A model generated the notes under the pieces. The model did no database searches. It had not been told where the DNA came from and saw only the letters and a list, made by a program, of their open reading frames with translations. From Candidatus Eremiobacteraceae bacterium (GTDB taxonomy: Bacteria; Vulcanimicrobiota; Vulcanimicrobiia; Eremiobacterales; Eremiobacteraceae): a stretch of DNA of 61,799 nt. The stretch is taken from positions 1-61,799 of the forward strand of contig DATFYX010000089.1 of assembly GCA_035314825.1 (NCBI GenBank). The letters are read 5' to 3'. The stretch's first letter is position 1; the number at the start of each line of letters is the position of its first letter. Positions 1-7,338 of this stretch are shown one piece after another. The position numbers and the translations under genes were made by a program.

Positions 1-504
1 GGTCGCGAAATACTTGCGCACGATGTCCTCGTGCTCGCGCAGGCCGGCGTCCATGTCCGAGAACAGCACGCCCTTGGCTTCGAGGTCCTTGCGGATGCTG
101 TGGTAGACGACTTCGGAATCGTACTGCGCGGTGACGCCGCCTAAGAACTTGCGCTCCGCCTCGGGGATGCCGAGACGGTCGAACGTGCGCTTGATATCCT
201 CGGGCACGTCTTCCCAGGTCTTGCCCTCGCGGTCGGAGGCACGCATATAATAGTAGATGTCGTCGAAGTCGATGGCCTCGAGCACTTCGTTCTTGGCCCA
301 TGCCGGCATCGGCTTGGACAGGAAGATGTCGAGCGAGCGATGGCGGAATTCGCGCATCCACTGCGGCTCGTTCTTCATCTGCGAGATCTGCTCGACGATA
401 TCGTGATCGATGCCCTTGCGCGACTTGAACGAATAGCTATCCGTCTGATCGCGGAAGCCGTACTTATAATCTTTGTCGACGAGCTGTTTCTCTTCGAGCG
501 CCAT
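1..504 (-). CDS. sufB: SufB, Fe-S cluster assembly scaffold (N-terminal part, cut by window edge)
   Basis: First 168 codons of SufB, which with SufC and SufD forms the SufBCD complex that builds Fe-S clusters in the cytoplasm. The visible part carries typical SufB N-terminal motifs: YKYGF near residue 13, KNEPQWM, FDDIYYY, DRLGIPEAERKFLGGV and AQYDSEVVYH. The gene runs off the window at base 1, so the C-terminal beta-helix is not seen. The ATG lies one base after the sufC stop, so the two are translationally coupled. The order sufC-sufB suggests that sufD or sufS follows outside the window. Confidence 0.95.
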   Translation of the reverse strand, partial: MALEEKQLVDKDYKYGFRDQTDSYSFKSRKGIDHDIVEQISQMKNEPQWMREFRHRSLDIFLSKPMPAWAKNEVLEAIDFDDIYYYMRASDREGKTWEDVPEDIKRTFDRLGIPEAERKFLGGVTAQYDSEVVYHSIRKDLEAKGVLFSDMDAGLREHEDIVRKYFAT

Positions 505-505
505 A

Positions 506-1267
506 TTACACCGCTGCCAATTCTTTGATGATCGGGTCGTAACCGGTGCGCTCGAGCTCCTGCGCGAGCTCCGGCCCGCCCTCTTTGACGATGCGTCCTT
601 TGACGAGCACGTGCACTTTGTCGGGCTTCACGTAGTTGAGGATGCGCTGGTAGTGCGTGATGAGCAGGATCGAATGCTCGGGCGACCGTTGGGCTTCGAT
701 GCCTTGCGCGATGATGCGCAGCGCGTCGATGTCAAGTCCCGAATCCGTCTCATCGAGGATCGCGAGGGTGGGCTGCAGCACGAGCATCTGCAGCATCTCG
801 AGCCGTTTCTTCTCGCCGCCCGAGAAGCCGTCGTTGACGTAGCGGCCCAGCACCTTGGTCTCGATCTTGAGCTTGGCGGCCGCGTTGTCGAGCAGCGCTT
901 TGAACTTGGCGGGCGTCAGCGGGGCATCGCCCTTGTGGCGCGCCATCAGCGTGTTGCGCATGAAATTGGCGACGCTCACGCCGGGCACCGACGACGGGTA
1001 TTGGAAGGCCAAGAACATGCCGGCCAGCGAGCGCTCGTTGGGGGGCAGCTCCAGGATGCTGCGGCCCTGGAAGATGACGTCGCCTTGCGTGACCGCATAC
1101 TTGGGATGGCCCATGAGGACCAGCGAAAGCGTGCTCTTGCCTGAGCCGTTGGGGCCCATCAGGGCGTGGACCGTGCCGCGCTCGATCGTGAGGTCGATGC
1201 CGCGTATGATCTCGTTGTCGCCGACCTTGACGTGGAGGTCCCTGACCTCGAGGATGACGTCAGCCAT
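506..1267 (-). CDS. sufC: SufC, ABC-type ATPase of the SUF Fe-S assembly system
   Basis: SufC, 253 aa, the ATPase that drives the SufBCD scaffold. Walker A (GPNGSGKST) is at residues 38-46, the signature FSGGEKKR at 148-155, and the family-typical Walker B region LAILDETDSGLD at 168-179. Length is normal for SufC. An AAAGGAC ribosome site precedes the ATG. The gene is first in the minus-strand suf operon, with its own promoter (1331-1359) and a leader of about 57 nt that contains a 20-bp palindrome. It is divergent from a SufR-like regulator, which probably controls it. Confidence 0.97.
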   Translation of the reverse strand: MADVILEVRDLHVKVGDNEIIRGIDLTIERGTVHALMGPNGSGKSTLSLVLMGHPKYAVTQGDVIFQGRSILELPPNERSLAGMFLAFQYPSSVPGVSVANFMRNTLMARHKGDAPLTPAKFKALLDNAAAKLKIETKVLGRYVNDGFSGGEKKRLEMLQMLVLQPTLAILDETDSGLDIDALRIIAQGIEAQRSPEHSILLITHYQRILNYVKPDKVHVLVKGRIVKEGGPELAQELERTGYDPIIKELAAV

Positions 1268-1288
1268 GGGGTCCTTTCGGGGATGTAG

Positions 1289-1308
1289 CGGTCGAATTTA
1301 TTCGACCG
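1289..1308. repeat. Dispersed palindrome copy 1 (sufC leader)
   Basis: Perfect 20-bp inverted repeat CGGTCGAATTTATTCGACCG with 8-bp arms and loop TTTA. It lies in the predicted 5' leader of sufC mRNA, between transcription start and ribosome site. The same element recurs at 7303, 9072, 13082, 13109, 18472 and 23444. Confidence 0.9.
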
Positions 1309-1330
1309 TGCAAGAGATAGAGGTATAGAT

Positions 1331-1359
1331 AGTATAGATAAATGTTGAAATTCTTGCAA
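1331..1359 (-). promoter_or_regulatory. sufC-sufB promoter
   Basis: Reading the minus strand: -35 TTGCAA (1359-1354), a 17-nt spacer, then -10 TATACT (1336-1331), close to the sigma-70 consensus. The predicted start is near 1324. It overlaps the opposing promoter of the regulator gene, so RNA polymerase or a regulator bound here would affect both directions. Confidence 0.75.
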
Positions 1360-1373
1360 TAGTGCCTTATACT
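1345..1373 (+). promoter_or_regulatory. Promoter of the SufR-like regulator gene
   Basis: -35 TTGAAA (1345-1350), 17-nt spacer, -10 TATACT (1368-1373). The predicted start is near 1380, about 20 nt before the ATG at 1401. This rules out the upstream in-frame GTG at 1362, which would lie before the transcription start. Confidence 0.75.
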
Positions 1374-1400
1374 AAGGTTGCCGGGAACCCTGGCACGACT

Positions 1401-2039
1401 ATGCGAGAAGCAAGCTTTTTCCAATCGACGCGCGGACGGATCGTCGAGTCGCTGCAGCGCCGCGGTCCCCAGACCGTCGCGGAGCTGGCGGCCGGCCACG
1501 AGCTCACGAACAACGCCATCCGCCAGCATCTGGCGCGGCTTGAGCGCGACGGGCTGGTCGTCGAAGCTACCGAGCGCCGTGGACCCACCAAACCCAGCCT
1601 CGTGTTCTCTTTGACCGCCGAGGGCCGCCGTCTGTTCCCGCAACGGTACAGCACGCTGCTCAACGCGGTGCTCGAGGAGATCGGCGCGACGCAGGGCCGC
1701 GAGAAGGTCAAAGAGATCTTCCATAGCATCGGTCAGCGCTCGGCCCGCAAGTACGCGCGGCGCTTCGAGGGCAAGGGCCTACAGGAGCGGGTCGCCGAGC
1801 TGACGGCCATCCTGCGCGAGCAGGGCGTGGTGGCTGACTACGAGTCCGCGCCAGACGGCTTTGTGCTGCGCGAGCACACCTGCCCCTTCCGCGACACGGT
1901 TGCGACCAACCCCGAAGTGTGCTCGGTCGTCCACGCGCTCATGGAAGAGGTCCTACCCGCCAAAGCCGAACAGCGCCTGTCGATCGCCCGCGGCGACGAC
2001 ACCTGCGAATTCGCCATCCCCGCAACCGGAGGCAAATGA
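1401..2039 (+). CDS. sufR: SufR-like winged-helix regulator of Fe-S assembly
   Basis: 212-aa DNA-binding protein. The N-terminus holds a winged helix-turn-helix (residues about 5-70, with TNNAIRQHLARLERDGLV as the recognition region). The C-terminal half has Cys residues in HTCPF, EVCSV and DTCEF, matching the [4Fe-4S]-binding cysteines of the SufR family, which represses suf genes when clusters are sufficient. It is divergent from sufC-sufB across overlapping promoters, the usual SufR arrangement, so it probably represses both itself and suf. The start at 1401 was chosen because the longer GTG start lies upstream of the -10 box. It overlaps the downstream scaffold gene. Confidence 0.85.
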   Translation: MREASFFQSTRGRIVESLQRRGPQTVAELAAGHELTNNAIRQHLARLERDGLVVEATERRGPTKPSLVFSLTAEGRRLFPQRYSTLLNAVLEEIGATQGREKVKEIFHSIGQRSARKYARRFEGKGLQERVAELTAILREQGVVADYESAPDGFVLREHTCPFRDTVATNPEVCSVVHALMEEVLPAKAEQRLSIARGDDTCEFAIPATGGK

Positions 2040-2446
2040 TGGATTTCCCCAAGTTCCAGGAACTCGTGACCAATCGCACTGGGTTCGCCCAGATGGCCGA
2101 GCCATCGGCGACGGGGGAGTACTTCTCCGACTCGTGCGGCGACATGTACACGATCTACCTCAAAGTCGGCGAAGGCGATCGCATCGAGGACATCTCCTAT
2201 TTCACGACCGGCTGCGGCTTTGGCATCGCGACCTGCGCGATCCTGACCGAGCTGGCGAAGGGCAAGACAGTCGATGAGGCCGCCTCCATCGCGCCGGCCG
2301 ATATCGAAGCCTACCTGGGCGGCTATCCCGAGCGCAAGAAAGACTATCCCGAGCGCGTGCTTGAGGCCTTGCGGATCACGATCGACAACTACCGCAAGGG
2401 CTCGAAAGCGGGCACGGCGGCCGACGCGTTTGCGAAGCTGAATTAG
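2039..2446 (+). CDS. NifU/IscU-like Fe-S scaffold protein lacking the third ligand Cys
   Basis: 135-aa protein of the NifU_N/IscU fold, which holds nascent Fe-S clusters. Two of the classical ligand regions are present: SCGDMY (the CGD motif) and TTGCGFG. The third Cys (HCS in IscU) has no counterpart: the C-terminal region, with motifs YPERKKDYPERV, is Cys-free. An extra Cys seven residues after the second (GIATCAIL) is unusual. A GGAGG site six bases upstream favours the second of two adjacent ATGs. It is coupled to the SufR-like gene and probably works with SufBC, but could be a degenerate scaffold or a carrier. Confidence 0.8.
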   Translation: MDFPKFQELVTNRTGFAQMAEPSATGEYFSDSCGDMYTIYLKVGEGDRIEDISYFTTGCGFGIATCAILTELAKGKTVDEAASIAPADIEAYLGGYPERKKDYPERVLEALRITIDNYRKGSKAGTAADAFAKLN

Positions 2447-2596
2447 GGGCCCGGCAAGCAGCTCCCAGCGTCATCTCAGGCGGACCGAAAGACCTGCGAC
2501 TTTGGTCGCAGCGAGTTCTCCTCGCCGTTTAACCTCGCTTTCACCTTATTCTCGTAACATCTACAGCGTAGTCCGGTAGACTGATCACAAAGCGTT

Positions 2597-2974
2597 ATGA
2601 ACAATACAGCATCACTACTCGCCTCGCGCCGCGCCATCAAGGCCACGGACACTATCGTCGTGGGCCGCGAGCTCAATTCGTCCGTGTCGCGACGCTTCTC
2701 GCGAGCCATCGCCAAGCTGATCGAGGCCGGCACCCGCGCTTGCACGATCGACATGTCGGCGGTCGAAGACGCCGATTCGAGCGGCTTCGGCGCGCTGGTC
2801 ACCGCCCTGCGCAAACTCGAAGAGGTCGGTGCTCGCGCCGTCGTGATCTGCGCCAACCCGGCCATCCGCAAACTGTTCGAAGTGACCTCGGTCAGCAGGT
2901 TGGCTGCCGTGGTGACCCGGCCTGAAGACGCGCGCCGCGTGCACGCGTCGTTCGCCAGCGGCCTCGCCTCGTAG
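2597..2974 (+). CDS. STAS-domain protein (anti-sigma factor antagonist-like)
   Basis: 125-aa protein consisting of one STAS domain, the fold of SpoIIAA/RsbV. The motif DADSSGFGALVTAL contains the DSSG segment where the conserved Ser is phosphorylated by an anti-sigma kinase in the family; the first or second Ser would be the target. The N-terminal 20 residues are not part of the domain. No partner kinase or sigma factor is nearby, so the pathway is unknown. It appears to be a single gene: the next gene is on the other strand. Confidence 0.85.
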   Translation: MNNTASLLASRRAIKATDTIVVGRELNSSVSRRFSRAIAKLIEAGTRACTIDMSAVEDADSSGFGALVTALRKLEEVGARAVVICANPAIRKLFEVTSVSRLAAVVTRPEDARRVHASFASGLAS

Positions 2975-2999
2975 CCCGCTCCGGCTTTCGTTCTTCCGC

Positions 3000-3455
3000 T
3001 TACTTATTGAACGGGAAATCGCTGCCGCAGGTGGCGATCTCCGACTGCGTCAGATTGCTAGCCAGACAGCTCACCGCGCTCGCGAATGCTATGTGCGATG
3101 AGCTGCTCTTGTAATACGCCGTGAGCTCCTGGACGTAGACGGCGATCGGACGCGCGAATACCGGCTCATCCTTGGGCAGCAGCGCCTGCGCGTCGCGCTG
3201 CGAGCGAGACAAGTACCCGTGGACCCAGCCGATCTTGTAGAGCGCGATCATGGCGCTCAGCGACGATTCCTTTTGCTGTTCGTCGCCGCGGGTCCACTGC
3301 TGCGGGTTGAGCATCAAGGACTCGCTGCTGGGCGTCGGCGCAGGCGATGGGCCGGTCGTCGAGGCACCCGCGCTCGTGGCGAGTGCGACGACGGCGAGGC
3401 CGAGCGCGCTCGCAGCGGTGACAGCGAGCGTTGTCCGCATCTTACGAAACCACAT
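3000..3455 (-). CDS. Exported protein of unknown function
   Basis: 151 aa. The N-terminus is a typical Sec signal peptide (basic MWFRKMR, hydrophobic AVTAASALGLAVVALA, cleavage near SAGA-S), followed by a Pro/Ser/Thr-rich linker. The mature part has two Cys residues (AVSCL and IATCG) that could form a disulfide. I recognise no family. It stands alone on the minus strand, 24 bp upstream of the split-barrel gene in reading order, and may be cotranscribed with it. Confidence 0.7.
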   Translation of the reverse strand: MWFRKMRTTLAVTAASALGLAVVALATSAGASTTGPSPAPTPSSESLMLNPQQWTRGDEQQKESSLSAMIALYKIGWVHGYLSRSQRDAQALLPKDEPVFARPIAVYVQELTAYYKSSSSHIAFASAVSCLASNLTQSEIATCGSDFPFNK

Positions 3456-3479
3456 AACCGAACACTCCCGATCACCCTT

Positions 3480-3887
3480 CTAATGCGAGCGCCGGAACGT
3501 CGGCCCGGCGATCATGGGCGCGTCTGGATAGAAATCGCGCAGCACTTCAGCGACGCTCAACTCGAACGTCGCGAGACCGTCATGCTCTCCTATCGGCTGG
3601 ACGCCGCCGCGCAGCGAGTAGGCGGCTCCGTCGAGCACGCACCATAGCGTGGCGCGCAAACGGCGACGCAGATTCATCTGCGTCGTGCTTTGCGCGTGCA
3701 CGACGAACGTGATGCGCCGCTCGTCCAGCGCTTTGACCTCGCCCGGCGCGAGCACCGCGACGCGCGACTGGTCGTCGCCGTCCACGGTCACCAGGAGGAA
3801 CGCGCGCACGGGCTCGCCGGCTTGTTCCGGCGCGCCCATCTCAAAGCGCAGCGGCGGCGGAATGGTGTCGCCTATCTTCTCCGACAT
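3480..3887 (-). CDS. Pyridoxamine 5'-phosphate oxidase-like split-barrel protein
   Basis: 135 aa resembling the small PNPOx-like flavin-binding split-barrel family: a strand region VLAPGEVKALDERRITFVVH, followed by TTQMNLRRRLRATLWCVL and AYSLRGGVQPIG, in the family order. Members bind FMN, F420 or heme, but substrate cannot be predicted. The ATG follows the stop of the preceding hydrolase by one base, and the preceding coding sequence supplies the GGAG ribosome site, so the two are translationally coupled. Confidence 0.6.
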   Translation of the reverse strand: MSEKIGDTIPPPLRFEMGAPEQAGEPVRAFLLVTVDGDDQSRVAVLAPGEVKALDERRITFVVHAQSTTQMNLRRRLRATLWCVLDGAAYSLRGGVQPIGEHDGLATFELSVAEVLRDFYPDAPMIAGPTFRRSH

Positions 3888-3888
3888 A

Positions 3889-4524
3889 TCACTTCTCCAC
3901 CAGGAACGGATTCGACGCTCGTTCGGTGCCGATCGTCGTGCGCGGTCCGTGGCCCGGCAAGACGATCGAGTCGTCGGGCATGGGCAGCAGGCGCGTGCGG
4001 ATGGAGCGCAAGATCTGCTCCATCGAGCCGCCCCACAGATCGGTGCGCCCGATGCTGCCGGCGAACAGCGTGTCGCCCGCGAAGACCAGCGGCACGTCCT
4101 GCGGCACGACGAATGAAACGCTGCCGGGCGAGTGGCCTGGGGTGTGCGTCACCTCGAGTTTGCTGCCGCCGAACTCGAGCGCCTGCGCGTCGCGCAGATA
4201 GCCGTCGAGCTTGGTGACCGGCGGCGCGGGCACGCCCAGCCATTGCGCCTGCAGCGCGACGTTCTCGTACATCGGCACATCCGCTTCGTGCATCATCGCG
4301 GGCGCGCCGGTCAGCTCCTTGAGCCGGGCGATGCCGCCGACGTGATCGATGTGCCCGTGCGTCGCGACGATGGCGCGTACGCGCAAGCCGTGGCGGTCGA
4401 GCAACGCGCTGATGCGCTCGACCTCGTCGCCTGGGTCGATCACGATCGCCTCTTTGGTGGCTTCGTCGCCGATGATGATGCAGTTGCACATCAGCATGCC
4501 GACGGGGATGGTCTCGATGATCAC
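3889..4524 (-). CDS. Metallo-beta-lactamase-fold hydrolase (glyoxalase II-like)
   Basis: 211-aa hydrolase of the glyoxalase II/YcbL group. The metal site is complete: THGHIDH (HxHxDH), a His in TPGHSPGS, Asp in FAGDTLF, and His in LPGHGP. The GTG start gives MIIETIPVG, the normal family N-terminus, and overlaps the thioesterase stop (GTGA). Such enzymes hydrolyse thioesters or related small molecules. Coupling to an acyl-CoA thioesterase suggests a thioester detoxification or proofreading role. This is inference; no substrate is visible. Confidence 0.88.
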   Translation of the reverse strand: MIIETIPVGMLMCNCIIIGDEATKEAIVIDPGDEVERISALLDRHGLRVRAIVATHGHIDHVGGIARLKELTGAPAMMHEADVPMYENVALQAQWLGVPAPPVTKLDGYLRDAQALEFGGSKLEVTHTPGHSPGSVSFVVPQDVPLVFAGDTLFAGSIGRTDLWGGSMEQILRSIRTRLLPMPDDSIVLPGHGPRTTIGTERASNPFLVEK

Positions 4525-4919
4525 GCGCGCTTGCCCTTTTCCATCGCCTTCGCCAAGAACGGCTTCGACTCGATGATGAAGCGCTCGTGGCTGCCCGCAA
4601 AACACAGATCGACTGCGTCGTGCGCCTCGACGTCGAAGACCAGCCTGCGCCGGTCGATCTCTTTGAGCGTCGCGCGCATGGTGAAGGGCATGCCGGCCGG
4701 CGTCGCCGCGAGATGGCGCACGTCGAGGCGGATGCCAACGGTCGCCTCGCCGGGCGCCAGAAAGGGCAGCACGCAGCGCACGCATTCGGCCTCGGCCAAG
4801 TGCACCAGGTGCGGCGTGGCGAGCACCGGGATGCCGGGATTGCCATAGCGATCCGCCAGCCGCTCTTCGGTAGCGGTGTAGCTGGTGCTCGACGTCAAGC
4901 CGGTCTTGAGCTGATGCAT
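4521..4919 (-). CDS. FlK-like hotdog-fold acyl-CoA thioesterase
   Basis: 132 aa, closely patterned on the fluoroacetyl-CoA thioesterase (FlK) family: VLATPHLVHLAEAECV carries the Thr and Glu of the active site, and VRHLAATPAGMP the His. Most relatives are not fluoroacetate-specific and act on small acyl-CoAs. It is the first gene of a three-gene minus-strand operon and is divergent, by 83 bp, from the LuxE/LuxC/aminotransferase operon. It could therefore act on acyl groups of that pathway, like LuxD in luminous bacteria; this is inference. Confidence 0.85.
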   Translation of the reverse strand: MHQLKTGLTSSTSYTATEERLADRYGNPGIPVLATPHLVHLAEAECVRCVLPFLAPGEATVGIRLDVRHLAATPAGMPFTMRATLKEIDRRRLVFDVEAHDAVDLCFAGSHERFIIESKPFLAKAMEKGKRA

Positions 4920-5002
4920 GCGTGTGCTGTCGTTTCTTTCGGCGCGGCCGGCGTTTCGGCTTCGGATGAGAACGCCGTTGTCCTGTCAAAAACGCTGGCA
5001 TC

Positions 5003-6139
5003 GTGCAACTCGACGGACCTGTCGCGGCTTCACAGCTTCGCGCGCACGAGCTCGATCGGCGCATCTTGCGCTTCATCGAGTGCGTTGACGCGGATGATGC
5101 GGCGTTCGAGCGCATCGCGCTCGAGGTGTTCACCTATCAGTACGAAACGAACGGACCGTACCGGCGTTTTTGCGATCGACTTGGGCGCACCCCGGACGTT
5201 GTGCGAGGTTGGATCGACGTGCCCGCCATCCCGACGTCGGTGTTCGCGCAGCTCCGGCTGGCGTGTTTCCCGCCCGAGCGCACGCGGCAGACGTTCGTGT
5301 CGAGCGGCACGACGCGCGACGCGCGCTCGCGTTTGGAACTCGAAGACACGGCGCTCTACGACGCATCGCTGCTTGCGCATTTCCGCCAGCGCGTGCTCCC
5401 CGACACGCACGCGATGCAGCTCGTCGCGCTGGCTCCGTCTTTCGACGACGCTCCCAGCTCCTCGCTGTCGTACATGCTGTCGAAGATCGCCCAGGTCTAC
5501 GGCACGCCTGACGATGGCTTCTACCTGCGCGGCGACGAGCTCGATTTCGAAGCGGTGGCCGCCGCGTTACGCGGCGCCGCGCAGCCTCTTCTCGTGGTAG
5601 GTACCGCTTTCGGCTTCGTGCACTTCTTCGACCGCTGCGCCGGCGCGGGTCTGCGCTTTGCACTGCCTCGTGGCAGCCGCGTCGTCGAAACCGGGGGCTT
5701 CAAGGGCCAGTCGCGCGAGGTCGGGCGCGACGAGTTGTACGGCTGGTTCGAACGCGTGCTGGGCGTGCCGCGCGAGCTGTGCGTCTCGGAATACGGCATG
5801 TGCGAGCTCGGCAGTCAATGGTACGACGCCAATCTCGAGGACGCCATGCAGGGCCGCACGCCGCGGTTGCATCTCAAAGTCGGCCCGCACTGGGCGCGCG
5901 CGCTCATCGTCGATCGCGTCACCGGCGCGCCGCGGTTCGACGACGAGCCCGGCTTGCTGCAGGTCCTCGATCTGAGCAATCGCGGCTCGGTGGCGTCGGT
6001 GCTGACCGGCGATCTCGCCCGCCGCATGGATGGCGGATTCGAACTCTTGGGCCGCGCACCGGGCGAACCGCCCAAGGGCTGCAGCATCGCGGTCGACGCG
6101 GCGCTCGAGCGGGCAGCGCCGGTCGAGCGCCGATCGTGA
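5003..6139 (+). CDS. LuxE-like acyl-protein synthetase
   Basis: 378 aa of the LuxE family, which activates a fatty acid with ATP and passes it as a thioester to the partner reductase LuxC. Family features visible: FVSSGTT phosphate-binding loop near residue 100, the central ETGGFKG motif, and SEYGMCELGSQWY containing the conserved Cys near the acyl-transfer site. The GTG start was chosen as the first in-frame start after the divergent gene. Its TGA overlaps the GTG of luxC, so subunits are made together. No luciferase luxAB is in the window, so bioluminescence is not implied. Confidence 0.88.
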   Translation: MQLDGPVAASQLRAHELDRRILRFIECVDADDAAFERIALEVFTYQYETNGPYRRFCDRLGRTPDVVRGWIDVPAIPTSVFAQLRLACFPPERTRQTFVSSGTTRDARSRLELEDTALYDASLLAHFRQRVLPDTHAMQLVALAPSFDDAPSSSLSYMLSKIAQVYGTPDDGFYLRGDELDFEAVAAALRGAAQPLLVVGTAFGFVHFFDRCAGAGLRFALPRGSRVVETGGFKGQSREVGRDELYGWFERVLGVPRELCVSEYGMCELGSQWYDANLEDAMQGRTPRLHLKVGPHWARALIVDRVTGAPRFDDEPGLLQVLDLSNRGSVASVLTGDLARRMDGGFELLGRAPGEPPKGCSIAVDAALERAAPVERRS

Positions 6140-7338
6140 CGACGCACATCGTCTCCGTCCGAGAACGCGCGGGCGCGATCGCGGCTGAGGCCGCGCAGTG
6201 GCGGAATCTCGATTCAGCCCCGCGGATCCAGGCGCGCGTGGCGCTCGCCGGCGGCACGTGGGCGCCGGCGGTGGTCGAGGAGGCGCTCGACAACGCGCTC
6301 TGGGACCTCGACGAACCCCGCGCGCTCGAACTCTGTAGTAGGGCGTTCTCTGAACGCGCCGGCGCGTTTGAAAAACGCGCTACTACATTAGTCATCTTGC
6401 CGGGCAACGTCATCGGACCAGTCATCCAGACGGCGTTTTGCACTGCGGTGGCAGGCGCACGCGCCATCTTGAAGGCGTCGAGCGCGGAGCGGCATCTCGC
6501 GGAGATATTGGTCCGCCAATTCGAGGCGGCTGGACCGCCGCTGTCCGGCATCCTTGAAGCGAGCCATTGGCGCGGCGGTGATATCGAGGCCGAAGCCGCA
6601 GAGCTCGCGCGTGTGGACAAGGTTATCGCGTTCGGTGAAGACGCCACGATCGCCCAGATCCGCGCGCGGGCGGGCGAGCGCGACCTCGTCGGCTACGGCG
6701 AGTCGTACAGCCTGGGCTTCGTTCATGCCGGCGCGGACATCGGAGACGCTGCGAGCGCGGCGGCATACGATGTGTGCATGTTCGATCAGCGCGGCTGCAT
6801 GTCGCCGCAGACCATCTACGTGGCCGGCGACCCAGGCAGAGCGCTGCGTTTCGCCCACGCCTTGCGGCTAGCCCTGGCCTCGCTCGGAGCCACCCTTGCG
6901 CGCGCGCCTTTCGGACCAGACGAAGCTGCTCTGGTCTCAGATTTCGTGCGGCGTCTGGCGGCTACCGCCATCGCGCCGCTCCCGCACGGGCTGGACACGC
7001 TGTTGCGCGGGCCGCTGCGCGACGGCGTGCCGGAATTCGTCGTCGCGGTCGAGCCGTTCGGCCAGCCGACGTGCGCCGGATTCGGGCGCATCGTCGTCGT
7101 CAAACACGCGCCCAGTGCGCGCGACGTCACCACGCAATTGAAGTACTATGGGCGCGCCGTCGAGACCGTCGGGATCGCGCCGCGGACGACGCAAGCCGAA
7201 TTCGATGCGCTGCGGCGCTCGGGTGCGCTGCGCATCTGCGCGCTCGGGCAGATGCAGCGTCCGCCGTTCGGCCACCGGCCGCGGCTGTCAGATTTTATGG
7301 AGCGGTCGAATTCATTCGACCGTTACGACGCGCCGTGA
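6136..7338 (+). CDS. LuxC-like acyl-CoA/acyl-protein reductase
   Basis: 400 aa of the LuxC/acyl-CoA reductase family (aldehyde dehydrogenase fold), reducing an activated acyl group to the aldehyde with NAD(P)H. Matching features: VILPGNVIGPVIQ, LKASSAERHLAE, and the catalytic Cys in MFDQRGCMSPQ. GTG start overlaps the luxE stop (GTGA). Two palindromic elements are read as coding sequence: 6334-6387 inserts about 18 residues (GAFEKRATT region), and 7303-7322 gives the C-terminal ERSNSFDRY just before the stop. The stop overlaps the aminotransferase GTG. Product aldehyde is probably the aminotransferase substrate. Confidence 0.87.
   Translation: MTTHIVSVRERAGAIAAEAAQWRNLDSAPRIQARVALAGGTWAPAVVEEALDNALWDLDEPRALELCSRAFSERAGAFEKRATTLVILPGNVIGPVIQTAFCTAVAGARAILKASSAERHLAEILVRQFEAAGPPLSGILEASHWRGGDIEAEAAELARVDKVIAFGEDATIAQIRARAGERDLVGYGESYSLGFVHAGADIGDAASAAAYDVCMFDQRGCMSPQTIYVAGDPGRALRFAHALRLALASLGATLARAPFGPDEAALVSDFVRRLAATAIAPLPHGLDTLLRGPLRDGVPEFVVAVEPFGQPTCAGFGRIVVVKHAPSARDVTTQLKYYGRAVETVGIAPRTTQAEFDALRRSGALRICALGQMQRPPFGHRPRLSDFMERSNSFDRYDAP
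6334..6387. repeat. Imperfect palindromic element inside the luxC-like gene
   Basis: 54-bp element beginning TGTAGTAG and ending CTACTACA. The outer arms pair, and each half also contains a small hairpin (GCGTT-ctctg-AACGC and GCGTTT-gaa-AAACGC). It is translated in frame, adding residues that LuxC proteins do not need. It is distinct from the CGGTCGA palindrome family. Confidence 0.65.
7303..7322. repeat. Dispersed palindrome copy 2 (end of the luxC-like gene)
   Basis: CGGTCGAATTCATTCGACCG, preceded by ATGGAG as in other copies. Arms are perfect; the loop is TTCA instead of TTTA. It is translated as part of the luxC-like C-terminus and ends 12 bp before the downstream GTG start. Confidence 0.88.

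Noticed and set aside
1362-1400. GTG start for the SufR-like protein
   Set aside because: It lies before the -10 box and would not be in the transcript; the ATG at 1401 gives the normal helix-turn-helix N-terminus.
4925-5002. Strong promoter for the luxE-like operon
   Set aside because: A TTGTCC hexamer is present but no convincing -10 at 16-18 nt, so I did not annotate it.
6334-6387. Frameshifted or broken luxC-like gene
   Set aside because: The frame stays open, with normal motifs on both sides of the inserted element.
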